Source: CBCPMX01 sp965120355
Lineage (GTDB): Bacteria; Bacillota; Clostridia; Oscillospirales; Oscillospiraceae
Assembly: GCA_965120355.1 (NCBI GenBank)
Contig: CBCPMX010000033.1
Location: 1-40,235 of the forward strand
Reading direction: 5' to 3'
Length of the DNA stretch: 40,235 nt
The notes under the pieces were generated by a model that saw nothing but the letters and a program-made list of their open reading frames with translations, did not search any database and was not told the origin of the DNA. Positions 7,426-15,709 of this stretch are shown here, piece by piece. Each line of letters opens with the position of its first letter. The stretch's first letter is position 1. Made by a program: the position numbers and the translations under genes.

Positions 7426-8640
7426 GTGAAACTCAAAGACACCGGCCTGACCTTTCAGGACATCAAGGACAAAGTCAGCAAATACATGATCGAAACCTAT
7501 GAGCGGTTTGATTTCCTGGCGGAAACCGCCAAGGAGCAGTACCTGTACGACGAAAACGGCACGCCCTATCTGGATTTCTATGCCGGTATCGCCGTCAATT
7601 CCGTGGGCAACTGCAATGAAAAAGTCGTCGCAGCCGTCCAGGAGCAGGCCGGCGAGATCATGCAGACCTTCAACTATCCCTACACCATCCCCCAGGCCCT
7701 GCTGGCCGAGAAGATCTGCACCACCCTGGGGATGGACAAAATCTTTTTTCAGAACTCCGGCGCGGAGGCCAATGAGGCCATGATCAAGATGGCCCGGAAA
7801 TACGGCATTGAGAAGTACGGTCCCAACAAGTATCACATTGTCACCGCCAAAATGGGCTTCCATGGCCGCACCTTCGGCGCCATGTCCGCCACCGGCCAGC
7901 CGGGCAACGGCTGCCAGATCGGCTTTGGCCCCATGACCTACGGTTTCTCCTATGCGCCCTATAACGACCTGCAGGCCTTTAAGGACGCCTGCACCGAGAA
8001 CACCATTGCCATTATGGTCGAGCCGGTCCAGGGCGAGGGCGGCGTCCATCCCGCCACCAAAGAATTCCTGTGCGGCCTGCGGGAGTTCTGCGACGAGAAC
8101 GGGATGCTCCTGCTGCTGGACGAAGTCCAGACCGGCTGGTGCCGGACGGGCAAGATCATGTCCTATATGCACTACGGCATCCAACCCGACATTGTCTCCA
8201 TGGCCAAGGCCATGGGCGGCGGCATGCCCATCGGCGCCATCTGCGCCACGGAAGAGGTAGCCAAAGCCTTCAATGCCGGCTCTCACGGCAGCACCTTTGG
8301 CGGTCATCCCGTCAGCTGCGCCGCCTCCCTGGCGGCCATCAACGAACTGCTGGATCGGGATTTGGCCGGCAATGCCGCTGCCATGGGCAGCTACTTTATG
8401 GAGCAGCTGAAGACCCTGCCCCATGTCAAGGAGGTCCGCGGCCAGGGCCTGCTGGTGGGCGTGGAGTTTGAGGACGGCATTTCCAGCGTGGATGTCAAGC
8501 ACCAGTGCCTGCACCGCCGCCTGCTTCTGACGGCCATTGGCAACAATATCATCCGTATGGTTCCGCCGCTGATCATCACCAAAGAGGACTGCGACAAGGC
8601 TGTGGCCATCATCCGCGAATCCGTAGAGGCATGCGCCTGA
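7426..8640 (+). CDS. Class-III PLP aminotransferase (ArgD/GabT-like), last gene of the prd operon
   Basis: A 404-residue fold-type I, class-III omega-aminotransferase. Seen are the PLP phosphate-binding stretch NSGAEANEAMIKMARKY, the MGFHGRTFGAM motif, LLLDEVQTGWCRTGK with the PLP aspartate, and the lysine motif SMAKAMGGGMPIGA. GTG start preceded by CAGGAGG. It lies 117 bp after prdB and before two hairpins, so it probably belongs to the prd transcript. The family includes acetylornithine, ornithine, 4-aminobutyrate and 5-aminovalerate aminotransferases. Next to a reductase producing 5-aminovalerate, transamination of that product to glutarate semialdehyde is an attractive inference, but acetylornithine or ornithine cannot be excluded by sequence. 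Confidence 0.88.
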   Translation: MKLKDTGLTFQDIKDKVSKYMIETYERFDFLAETAKEQYLYDENGTPYLDFYAGIAVNSVGNCNEKVVAAVQEQAGEIMQTFNYPYTIPQALLAEKICTTLGMDKIFFQNSGAEANEAMIKMARKYGIEKYGPNKYHIVTAKMGFHGRTFGAMSATGQPGNGCQIGFGPMTYGFSYAPYNDLQAFKDACTENTIAIMVEPVQGEGGVHPATKEFLCGLREFCDENGMLLLLDEVQTGWCRTGKIMSYMHYGIQPDIVSMAKAMGGGMPIGAICATEEVAKAFNAGSHGSTFGGHPVSCAASLAAINELLDRDLAGNAAAMGSYFMEQLKTLPHVKEVRGQGLLVGVEFEDGISSVDVKHQCLHRRLLLTAIGNNIIRMVPPLIITKEDCDKAVAIIRESVEACA

Positions 8641-8664
8641 GCTGCGTCCCGCTGAAGCAGCAAA

Positions 8665-8703
8665 AACCGGCCTCCGAAACCGGTTTGGTTTCAGAGGCCG
8701 GTT
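8665..8703 (+). terminator. Strong hairpin after the aminotransferase
   Basis: Arms of 17 nt (8665-8681 and 8687-8703) pair with a single mismatch around a 5-nt loop. No T-run follows directly; the true intrinsic terminator is 22 bp further on. Confidence 0.6.
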
Positions 8704-8724
8704 CGGCGCCAGTCCCCAATACCG

Positions 8725-8766
8725 CGCCCCGCCGGAATGCAAGTCCGTTCCGGCGGGGCGGTTTTT
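8725..8766 (+). terminator. Intrinsic terminator of the prd-like operon
   Basis: Perfect 13-bp GC-rich stem (CGCCCCGCCGGAA with TTCCGGCGGGGCG) followed by GTTTTT. The T-run overlaps the stop codon of the convergent hydrolase gene. Confidence 0.85.
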
Positions 8767-10006
8767 AGCGCCGTGTGCGCGATTTCCGCTGCCGGCTCCG
8801 CCGGCGCCAAAGCAGCCATCCGGCGGCCACCAGCACCGCCATGCCCCCTGCCGCAGCCAATGGGATCACCACAGCCATGACTGACCAGGTGTCGTCCGCA
8901 GCCGCTTCCGCAGAATGGGGCGCAGCCGTCTCCTGCCCGCCGGTCTCCGTCTCCAGCAGCGGGTCTTGGTCCTCCGCCGCTTCGGCGGAAACTTCGGGAG
9001 ACGTCTCCGGGGACGTTCCGGACGATTCTTCAGCCGGTGGTTCCAGAATTTCCGCGGAGATTTCCGGTTCCTCTTCCGCCGCAGCTTCTTCCGCTGTCTG
9101 GCTGGCTTCTTCTGCGGCGGCCTCTTCTTCGGCCTGCGCAGCGGCCTCCGCTTCCGCAGCGGCCTGTTCCATCAAAGTCTCCAGCCGCTGGCACAGCAGC
9201 TGGTTCAGCTCCCCCAGCATCGTCTCTGCATCCCACACATCTTGGGAAAAGGCTGCCAATATGTATGTCTGGGGTCCATAGACAATGGCCACATCGTTGA
9301 CGGCCCCCTCATACAGGCCGTATTTATGGCAAACCGTATAATCGGTGACATATTTTTGGAAATACATTCCCGGCATGGCGGCAGCCATGTCCTCCAGCAG
9401 CGTTGTATAGTTGGCGGAATTTTCATATAAATACGTCAAGCAGTCGACCATATAGTGGCAGTTCATCACATTTTCGCTGTAAAACCGGCTGTCATAGTCC
9501 TGATCGGAATACTGGGTGAGCAGCGCCCGGTAGTTGGACCAGACGTTGTTGCCTATGGCGTACATCAGCGTTTTCGCAGCGTCGTTGTCGGAATTGACAA
9601 TGATCCGCTCCAGGGCACTGCCCAGGGTCAGGCCGCCCACGGTGGACTGGGCCGTCAGCTCCCCAGCGTTTATTTTGTCGTAATACAGCATGGCCAGCGG
9701 CACCTTAAAGACACTGCCGGCCACCATCCACTGATCGTACTGGAAAACAGCATATTCGCCAGTCTCCAGATTCACATAGGCCATGGCGAAATTATCCTCG
9801 TCCAGCCCCCACTCCTCTCGGAATTGGGCCAGCAGCGTCTCCAGATCCGTTTCAACGGCGCTCTCCGCCGCCGATTCGGTTTCCATGTCAGTCTCCGCTG
9901 TGGCCTCCGGCGACGGAGATACGGCCAGCACGCCGCTTTGCGTCAGCACGGCCAAACATATACACAGGAAAAAAAGAGTTGGGCGCAGTTTTCTGTTTTG
10001 TTTCAT
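8765..10006 (-). CDS. Membrane-anchored beta-lactamase-like serine hydrolase
   Basis: A 413-residue protein. A signal peptide spans residues ~1-29 (LFFLCICLAVLTQSGVLA). A class-A-beta-lactamase-like domain (~55-275) has the three active-site elements: Ser98-Val-Phe-Lys101, Ser139-Asp-Asn141 and Lys228-Tyr-Gly230 in place of the usual KTG. A ~100-residue Ala/Glu-rich linker with coiled-coil character follows, then a C-terminal membrane helix (~388-408) and a basic tail (RRRSRQRKSRTRR). This predicts an enzyme tethered outside the cell on a spacer. The domain also occurs in non-lactamase peptidoglycan-related hydrolases, so antibiotic resistance should not be assumed. AGGAG precedes the start. 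Confidence 0.85.
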   Translation of the reverse strand: MKQNRKLRPTLFFLCICLAVLTQSGVLAVSPSPEATAETDMETESAAESAVETDLETLLAQFREEWGLDEDNFAMAYVNLETGEYAVFQYDQWMVAGSVFKVPLAMLYYDKINAGELTAQSTVGGLTLGSALERIIVNSDNDAAKTLMYAIGNNVWSNYRALLTQYSDQDYDSRFYSENVMNCHYMVDCLTYLYENSANYTTLLEDMAAAMPGMYFQKYVTDYTVCHKYGLYEGAVNDVAIVYGPQTYILAAFSQDVWDAETMLGELNQLLCQRLETLMEQAAAEAEAAAQAEEEAAAEEASQTAEEAAAEEEPEISAEILEPPAEESSGTSPETSPEVSAEAAEDQDPLLETETGGQETAAPHSAEAAADDTWSVMAVVIPLAAAGGMAVLVAAGWLLWRRRSRQRKSRTRR

Positions 10007-10081
10007 AGAAGTCTCCTGACTGTGCCCTGCACAGCAAATGCCATGGCTGGGCCAGTTTCACAATTGGGCAACTGAGCAGCA

Positions 10082-10108
10082 GCCGTGGGCGGCGTATCTG
10101 CCCACGGC
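10082..10108. terminator. GCCGTGGGC hairpin between the DUF1836 and hydrolase genes
   Basis: Perfect 9-bp inverted repeat GCCGTGGGC (10082-10090) and GCCCACGGC (10100-10108). It lies in the 252-bp gap between two minus-strand genes. No T-run follows on the minus strand, so function as a terminator for the DUF1836 gene is uncertain. Nothing else recognisable lies in this gap. Confidence 0.35.
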
Positions 10109-10258
10109 GTTTGTCAGGCGATCCCCGCCTTCTTCGTTTTTCCCGTTCTTTCTCCATGGGAACCCGCTGCCGGCTGTGCGCATGCAGAGAATCCGGCAGC
10201 TGTTCTATCTTTCATCCAAGCCCCGGCCAAACAGCCCTTGTCCACAGTTCTCGCCGGT

Positions 10259-10831
10259 TTATTCCGTACTTCCTTTTTCTTTGTTCTTTTCCTTCTCCTT
10301 TTTTGACGGCTCTGCCGCCGGAGCGCGGCTGCGCATGATGGCAAGTATCGCTTCACAGGCCAGCTTGGCCGCACAGGAGGCAATCGCCAAATCCAGGGCA
10401 TGGCTGGCCAACTGCGTCTCATCAACCTCCGTATCGATGGCGGCGGCAGCCATGGAAAAGCCTTCGTCAATTCGGCCGCACAGGTCGGTGTAGAACGCCT
10501 CTTCCTCCCCCTCCACGGTCAGCTGATCCAGCAGCAGCTTCATGTCCCGCACAGACAGCACATTCTTCAGCAGCGCAATGGCCGTCAAATAGCACAAATG
10601 TTCCCGGCCATAGCGCTTGCCTTTGGCCCTTGGCAGCATGCCATCCTTGATATAGTTGTTGATCATGGCGGAAGTCATGGACGCAGTCCCCGCCTCCTCC
10701 GTCAGGCAGAAGGTCTGCCGCTTCAGATACGACACCACTTGGTCCATATACAGAGGCAGATCCGGCAGCAAGGACCACTCCACAGGCCTCTGCTGTTCCA
10801 TTTTCCGCTTTAGCTGTTCCAGTTCTTCCAT
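10259..10831 (-). CDS. DUF1836 family protein, putative MerR-like DNA-binding protein
   Basis: A 190-residue cytoplasmic protein resembling the Firmicute DUF1836 family. Residues ~45-105 look like a MerR-type helix-turn-helix (MTSAMINNYIKDGMLPRAKG, then YGREHLCYLTAIALLKNVLS). An acidic/helical C-terminal half and a highly charged tail (KKEKEKNKEKGS) follow. Function in the family is not established; DNA binding is inferred from the helix pattern. It has its own promoter 34 bp upstream and is transcribed alone. Confidence 0.75.
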   Translation of the reverse strand: MEELEQLKRKMEQQRPVEWSLLPDLPLYMDQVVSYLKRQTFCLTEEAGTASMTSAMINNYIKDGMLPRAKGKRYGREHLCYLTAIALLKNVLSVRDMKLLLDQLTVEGEEEAFYTDLCGRIDEGFSMAAAAIDTEVDETQLASHALDLAIASCAAKLACEAILAIMRSRAPAAEPSKKEKEKNKEKGSTE

Positions 10832-10864
10832 ACAGGCCGCTCCTTGTTCCTCAACATTTTTATG

Positions 10865-10892
10865 ATTATATCACAGAATATCGAAAATGCAA
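10865..10892 (-). promoter_or_regulatory. Promoter of the DUF1836 gene
   Basis: On the minus strand: TTGCAT (10892-10887), 16-bp spacer, TATAAT (10870-10865). Confidence 0.7.
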
Positions 10893-11002
10893 AGGGCGTT
10901 CTTACGAGGCCCACAATGGCACAGGGAAACCCGGCGCCACAGGAATCAAGATTCTGCCTGAGCAAGGACAACCCCCACCACCCCGGACATCAAAAGCAGC
11001 TG

Positions 11003-12457
11003 TCAAGGCAACTCCCGCTGGGCCTCCCGGTACGCGCCGGGCGTGGTGCCTTCGTAGCGCTTGAAGGAACGGGTAAATGTCCAACGGTTGGAGAACCCCA
11101 CCTTCTCGGCAATGTCGTCTACCGAAAGGTCCGTTTGGGTCAACAGTTCCTTCGCCGCCTTAATCCGCTCAGTGTGGATACAGTCCACAATGCCAGCGCC
11201 GGTCGCCTGTTTGATGATCCTGCTCAGATAGGATGAGGACAGCCCCAGCTTTTCACTGAGCAGTGCCGCGCCCATATTGGGGTCTGCATAATTGTCGCGG
11301 ATAAACGCAAGCGCTTCGGCCACTTTCCCGGAATTGCTGGTCGCCGCGTGGTCGGCATAGGCGGCCACTGCTTCGGCCACCGCCGCCGTCCGCTGGCGCA
11401 ATTCCTCCACCGTAGCGGCAGCCATGAGGGCACGAAACCGCTCCACTACCGGATAGGCGGCGGAGTCGTAGTCATCCATGGAAATGCACAAAGAATTGAG
11501 CAGCTGTTCCAGCCGCATGACCAGCCGGTTTTTCAGCATTTCCGGGTAGCGGACAGCCATGGGCAGCTCTGCCTCAATCAGCGCATCCAGCGTCTGGCCG
11601 GCTTTCCGATAGTCCCGGGAGGCCACATAGCCCAGATACTGCTTTTCCAGATCCATGCGCCGCTTGCGCTGGGACAGCTCCATGGGCGCGTCCAGATGGT
11701 CATAGGCGTTTTTCACCGTAGCCTTGTCACCCATGAGCTCGGCATAGGAAGTCAGCTCCGCCGCTTCCCGATACGCTGCCGCCAGCTGCTCCTGCCCCTG
11801 AAACACCGTACTGACCACCGCGCCCAGGATCAATCCCGATTCCTCCCGAACCCGGGCAATGCCGGCCTCTGTCAGACGGCACAGCTCCGCCACCGTATCG
11901 CGGGCGGCCCGGTCCAGGCCGTCTTCGTCCAGTTCCGGCAGGCACACCACAATCGCCAGGCCGTCTGCCCGCGGAATAAAATAGGATGCGCCGCACCGGT
12001 CCAAAGCCGGCTTGAACACACTCCGCAGATACTGATCCTCCCGATAAAACAGAGGGCGCTCCGGCACTTCCGGATCCGGCATAACAGCCGCCTCGTCCAC
12101 TGCGCCCAACAGCACCACCGTGTAGTAATCCGGCAGTTTCTCCAAAAACACCTGATTTAGTTCGTCTTCAGAGAGAGGTTCTCCCTCCAGCAGCTTCACC
12201 AGCTGATACGTTTTCACCGCCCGGTCCAGCTCCAGATAGTTGTGGCGGATCTGGGCCATGGTCCGGCGCAAATACCAGGCCGTGGCCCCCATCACCAGCA
12301 CCGCCGCCGGCACAAGCACCATCGGCCAGGCGGCCGGCAAACAGGCGGCTGCAACACACGCCGCAGCCGTCAGCGCCGCTTCCAGCCCCAGGACAACGCC
12401 GGTCCGCACTCCCCGCAGGGGCAAGGGGCGCTGTGTGCTGTTTCGTTCCTTCCCCAT
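11003..12457 (-). CDS. Membrane-anchored AraC-family regulator
   Basis: A 484-residue regulator with two N-terminal membrane helices (about residues 16-60 from the chosen start), a central ~300-residue region without a recognisable catalytic motif, and a C-terminal AraC helix-turn-helix pair (about 385-480): SEKLGLSSSYLSRIIKQATG, then DIAEKVGFSNRWTFTRSFKR. Start chosen at 12457 because TTTGGAGGA lies 4 bases before it; an ATG at 12499 lacks a ribosome site. It is divergent from a lipoprotein solute-binding protein, the layout seen for clostridial AraC regulators controlling a neighbouring binding protein. Sensing at the membrane is inference. Confidence 0.88.
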   Translation of the reverse strand: MGKERNSTQRPLPLRGVRTGVVLGLEAALTAAACVAAACLPAAWPMVLVPAAVLVMGATAWYLRRTMAQIRHNYLELDRAVKTYQLVKLLEGEPLSEDELNQVFLEKLPDYYTVVLLGAVDEAAVMPDPEVPERPLFYREDQYLRSVFKPALDRCGASYFIPRADGLAIVVCLPELDEDGLDRAARDTVAELCRLTEAGIARVREESGLILGAVVSTVFQGQEQLAAAYREAAELTSYAELMGDKATVKNAYDHLDAPMELSQRKRRMDLEKQYLGYVASRDYRKAGQTLDALIEAELPMAVRYPEMLKNRLVMRLEQLLNSLCISMDDYDSAAYPVVERFRALMAAATVEELRQRTAAVAEAVAAYADHAATSNSGKVAEALAFIRDNYADPNMGAALLSEKLGLSSSYLSRIIKQATGAGIVDCIHTERIKAAKELLTQTDLSVDDIAEKVGFSNRWTFTRSFKRYEGTTPGAYREAQRELP

Positions 12458-12559
12458 AGTTTCCTCCAAACTGGTTCCTCCAGTGATTTCTCCGGGCATG
12501 CCGCAAAAGGCCGCGGCGCCCAGTATAATCGTGTTTTTTCGTGTATACGCAAAATCGTC

Positions 12560-12594
12560 CCGTCAGTGCAGAATGTATCCCTTTCCACTGACGG
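12560..12594. promoter_or_regulatory. 9-bp inverted repeat overlapping the -35 of the binding-protein gene
   Basis: CCGTCAGTG (12560-12568) and CACTGACGG (12586-12594), perfect, 17-bp spacer. It overlaps the putative -35 (12582-12587). Candidate operator, possibly for the divergent AraC regulator. Confidence 0.4.
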
Positions 12595-12610
12595 TCTCCA
12601 ATGCTATGAT
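12582..12610 (+). promoter_or_regulatory. Promoter of the solute-binding protein gene
   Basis: TTTCCA (12582-12587), 17-bp spacer, TATGAT (12605-12610), 64 bp upstream of the start codon. Confidence 0.45.
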
Positions 12611-12674
12611 GATTTTATCAGCAATCTGCTCAAAAAGCAACCAGAGCAACAAAACAAGTTAGGAGGAAATGAAT

Positions 12675-14462
12675 ATGAACATGCACAAACGTGCCCTTGC
12701 ACTGTTGCTGTGTCTGGTTCTGACCCTCGGCCTGCTGGCCGGCTGCGGCAGCACCTCGGACACCACAACCTCGGAAGCAGTCACCGAGGAACAGCAGGAA
12801 ACCGCCAGCGCCTCTACTGAAGAAACGCCGGCTGCCGGGTCCGAGTCGGTTGAATCTGCCGGCGCCGAAGAATCCGCTACCCCGTCCGAATCCGAGAAAA
12901 CAGCCGCAGCTTCAGAGGGCAATCCCTTCGACCTGACCTTCCCCGAAGAGGAAAAAGCCCAGCTGTCCTTCAGCAACGTCTACTCTCTGCCCCTGAGCGA
13001 GGAAGGCGAAACTCTGACCTGGATGCGCAGCGCTCCCAACCTGATGGGCTCGCTGCAGGATCTAAACTACAACACCTTCCAGGACTTCCCCTACATTCAG
13101 CAGCTCCAGGAGATGACCGGCGTCAATCTGGAGTTTGTAGAGCTGGAGTTCTCCACCATGTCTGAGATGATGGGGCTGTACATTGCCTCCGGTGACTACG
13201 CCGATCTGATCACCTCTCTGAGCTACACTGGCGGCCTCAACGGCGCCCTGAACGACGATATTATTTACGATCTGACCGATGACTTGGAAGCGTATGCCCC
13301 CAACTATTATTATATGATTCACTCGAACCCCGATCAGACCAATCTGTTCACCGTGGACGGCAAAGTGCTGGCGTTCATGAGTCCCTATGACAGTTTCGTC
13401 AACAACCAGGGCCTGGTCATCCGCTCCGATTGGCTGGAGGAGCTGAATTTGGAGGTTCCCACCACTTATGACGAGATGTATGAAGTTCTGACAGCCTTTC
13501 AGAACGCCTATGGCTGCACAACCCCCATCTATATGAACCAGCAGTGCACCATCTCCGGCCTGACCGTGGGCTATGACGTGGCCTCCTTCGCGGCCGATGG
13601 CTCCGCCACGGATCTGCCTTACTATGTGGACAATGGCCAAATCAAGTGCTCCCTCATCGAGGACGGCTACAAGGAGTACCTCATGGAGATGAACCGGTGG
13701 TATGAAGCCGGTCTGTTTGATTCCGACTTCATGAGCATCCAGTATGATCCATTCTCCAGCTACCTGGATGGTCAGATCACCACAGATCAGATGGGCGTCT
13801 GGTGCACCTCCGGCGAGGGCATCGACAACTACACGGTTCCCATCACCTGTGTCCCCGCCCTAACCCTAGAAGAGGGCGGTCTGGATCACATCACCTCCAC
13901 CTTTCTGACCGTAGACAGCGAAGTGGATACGGTCATCTCCACCAACTGTGAAAACGTGGAACTGGCCATGCGCTTTCTGGACTACTTCTACAGCCAGGAC
14001 GGCATCGTGATGCTGAACTACGGCGTTGAGGGCGAGACCTATGAGGTGGAAAACGGCACGCCGGTCTTCACGGATTTGGTCGTCAACAACGAATACGGTC
14101 TGTCCGTCGCCAACGTCATGCGCGCCTATTGCGGCTATGCCGTGATCCCGTCCCCCATGCTGCGTTACCGCACCGCCGAGTACAACTCCGACCTGGTCAA
14201 CGAAGCCTGGGATGTCTGGTCCTCCAACCTGGACGGCACCATGAGCCTGCCGGAGAACGTCTCCATGACCGTGGAAGAATCCGAAGAGGCCGGCTACTAT
14301 GCCACTGACATTCTGACCTATGTGGTCCAGATGATTCCCCAGTTTATCATGGGCACAGTCAGCTTTGATGAATGGGACTCCTATGTGGAAAATCTGAAGA
14401 CTATGGGCATTGAGACCTGCATCGAGTTGGAGCAGGCCGCCTATGACCGGAGCATCAGCTGA
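12675..14462 (+). CDS. Extracellular solute-binding lipoprotein (orphan ABC binding protein)
   Basis: A 595-residue lipoprotein: signal peptide with lipobox LLAGC (Cys24), then an acidic Ser/Thr/Glu-rich linker to about residue 80, then a large substrate-binding-protein fold similar to the family-1 carbohydrate or oligopeptide type found in Lachnospiraceae and Oscillospiraceae. Start chosen at the second ATG (12675), 8 bases after AGGAGG; an ATG at 12669 is too close. No permease or ATPase gene is adjacent, so it either serves a transporter encoded elsewhere or acts as a ligand sensor with the divergent AraC protein. Ligand not predictable. A perfect terminator hairpin follows. Confidence 0.88.
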   Translation: MNMHKRALALLLCLVLTLGLLAGCGSTSDTTTSEAVTEEQQETASASTEETPAAGSESVESAGAEESATPSESEKTAAASEGNPFDLTFPEEEKAQLSFSNVYSLPLSEEGETLTWMRSAPNLMGSLQDLNYNTFQDFPYIQQLQEMTGVNLEFVELEFSTMSEMMGLYIASGDYADLITSLSYTGGLNGALNDDIIYDLTDDLEAYAPNYYYMIHSNPDQTNLFTVDGKVLAFMSPYDSFVNNQGLVIRSDWLEELNLEVPTTYDEMYEVLTAFQNAYGCTTPIYMNQQCTISGLTVGYDVASFAADGSATDLPYYVDNGQIKCSLIEDGYKEYLMEMNRWYEAGLFDSDFMSIQYDPFSSYLDGQITTDQMGVWCTSGEGIDNYTVPITCVPALTLEEGGLDHITSTFLTVDSEVDTVISTNCENVELAMRFLDYFYSQDGIVMLNYGVEGETYEVENGTPVFTDLVVNNEYGLSVANVMRAYCGYAVIPSPMLRYRTAEYNSDLVNEAWDVWSSNLDGTMSLPENVSMTVEESEEAGYYATDILTYVVQMIPQFIMGTVSFDEWDSYVENLKTMGIETCIELEQAAYDRSIS

Positions 14463-14491
14463 TACGCTTTGCGCGGTTACACCGGAAGCAT

Positions 14492-14534
14492 GGCCGCTGC
14501 AAGGAGAGTTTCTCCTTGCAGCGGCCCCATTTTA
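14492..14534 (+). terminator. Terminator of the solute-binding protein gene
   Basis: Perfect 15-bp stem (14492-14506 with 14512-14526), 5-nt loop, then CCATTTTAT. Confidence 0.8.
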
Positions 14535-14585
14535 TCCCCATGCGGGCCAACGGCTCCCGATTCCCGAACGGAACGCAGGACCTCC

Positions 14586-14614
14586 TTGACACACCGCCGG
14601 TTCGGCGGTATAGT
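14586..14614 (+). promoter_or_regulatory. Promoter with a palindromic spacer
   Basis: Consensus TTGACA (14586-14591), 17-bp spacer, TATAGT (14609-14614). The spacer contains the inverted repeat ACCGCC-GGTTC-GGCGGT, which could be an operator. Serves the nucleotidyltransferase gene 53 bp downstream. Confidence 0.75.
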
Positions 14615-14666
14615 ATAAATTGGAGATTTATGAACCGCAGCAATTGCTTAACAGGAGGAACAACAC

Positions 14667-15575
14667 ATGAAGGAACCGATTCTGGTGGTCATGGCCGCCG
14701 GTATGGGTAGCCGGTTCGGCGGGCTGAAACAGATGACACCGGTGGATGCCCAGGGGCACAAGCTGATGGATTTTTCCCTGTATGACGCCCGCCGGGCGGG
14801 CTTCACCAAGGTGGTTTTCATCATCAAGCACACCATTGAAGCGGAGTTTCGGGCTCTGACCGGCAGCCGTGTAGAGCCGTATTTTGACGTGCTCTATGTG
14901 TTTCAGGAGCTGGACTGCCTGCCGGAGGGCTATGCCGTTCCGGAGGGCCGCGTGAAACCCTGGGGGACCGCCCACGCCATCGCCTGCGCTGCAGACGCCA
15001 TCAGCGGGCCGTTCGCCGTCATCAATGCTGACGACTTCTATGGCCGCAGTGCGTTCCAGGCCATCTACGATTTTTTGAAAAATCAGCCGTCTCCCACGGA
15101 ACAGGCCATGGTGGGGTATCGCCTGAAGAACACGGTGACGGAAAACGGCCATGTTTCTCGCGGCATCTGCCAAATCCGCGACGGATACCTCACCAGCGTG
15201 GTGGAGCACACCCACATTGAAACCCGCCCCGACGGCATTGTATGCACAGAAGACGGGATTCATTTTACGCCGCTGGACGGCGAGAGTCTGGTCTCCATGA
15301 ACCTGTGGGGCTTCAGCCAGGAAATGCTGGAGCAGTTCACCGGGCGGTTCGCCGCCTTTCTGGATCAGAATCTGCCGGTGGATCCCATCAAGTGTGAATA
15401 CTATCTGCCCGCAGTGGCCAACGCGCAGATTCGCGAAGGTCTGAGCCGCATTCGCGTACTGCATACCGACGAGGCGTGGTACGGCGTGACCTACCGGGAG
15501 GATCTGGCTTCCGTTCAGTCGGCCATTGCCGCCATGAAGCAGGCAGGGCAGTATCCCGAGCGGCTTTGGGACTGA
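14667..15575 (+). CDS. Nucleotidyltransferase-family protein (sugar-nucleotide type)
   Basis: A 302-residue GT-A-fold nucleotidyltransferase. The N-terminal nucleotide-binding signature reads VVMAAGMGSRFGGLKQMTPV (residues ~7-26). The metal site INADDFYG sits near residue 120. Similar proteins transfer NTP to sugar phosphates, but many clostridial members are uncharacterised and their substrate is unknown. AGGAGG precedes the start. It has its own strong promoter and precedes a metallo-hydrolase gene in the same direction after a 134-bp gap; no functional link is evident. Confidence 0.8.
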   Translation: MKEPILVVMAAGMGSRFGGLKQMTPVDAQGHKLMDFSLYDARRAGFTKVVFIIKHTIEAEFRALTGSRVEPYFDVLYVFQELDCLPEGYAVPEGRVKPWGTAHAIACAADAISGPFAVINADDFYGRSAFQAIYDFLKNQPSPTEQAMVGYRLKNTVTENGHVSRGICQIRDGYLTSVVEHTHIETRPDGIVCTEDGIHFTPLDGESLVSMNLWGFSQEMLEQFTGRFAAFLDQNLPVDPIKCEYYLPAVANAQIREGLSRIRVLHTDEAWYGVTYREDLASVQSAIAAMKQAGQYPERLWD

Positions 15576-15709
15576 GCGCTGTATAAAACGGCGGCAGATA
15601 TATAAAATAAAGCCAGCGCGAAGTGTTTCCGGCAGTCCATGGAACGGCCAGCTTCCGCTTTGCGCAGACCGCTTCCAGAGAGAAACGCGGCAGTTGAACG
15701 GGAGGTTGC

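Noticed and set aside
4291..8742. A 1,483-codon open frame on the minus strand opposite the prd operon
   Set aside because: It mirrors strongly supported plus-strand genes; GC-rich codon bias produces long antisense frames. Its translation is low-complexity in His/Gly/Ala/Asp with no family motif.
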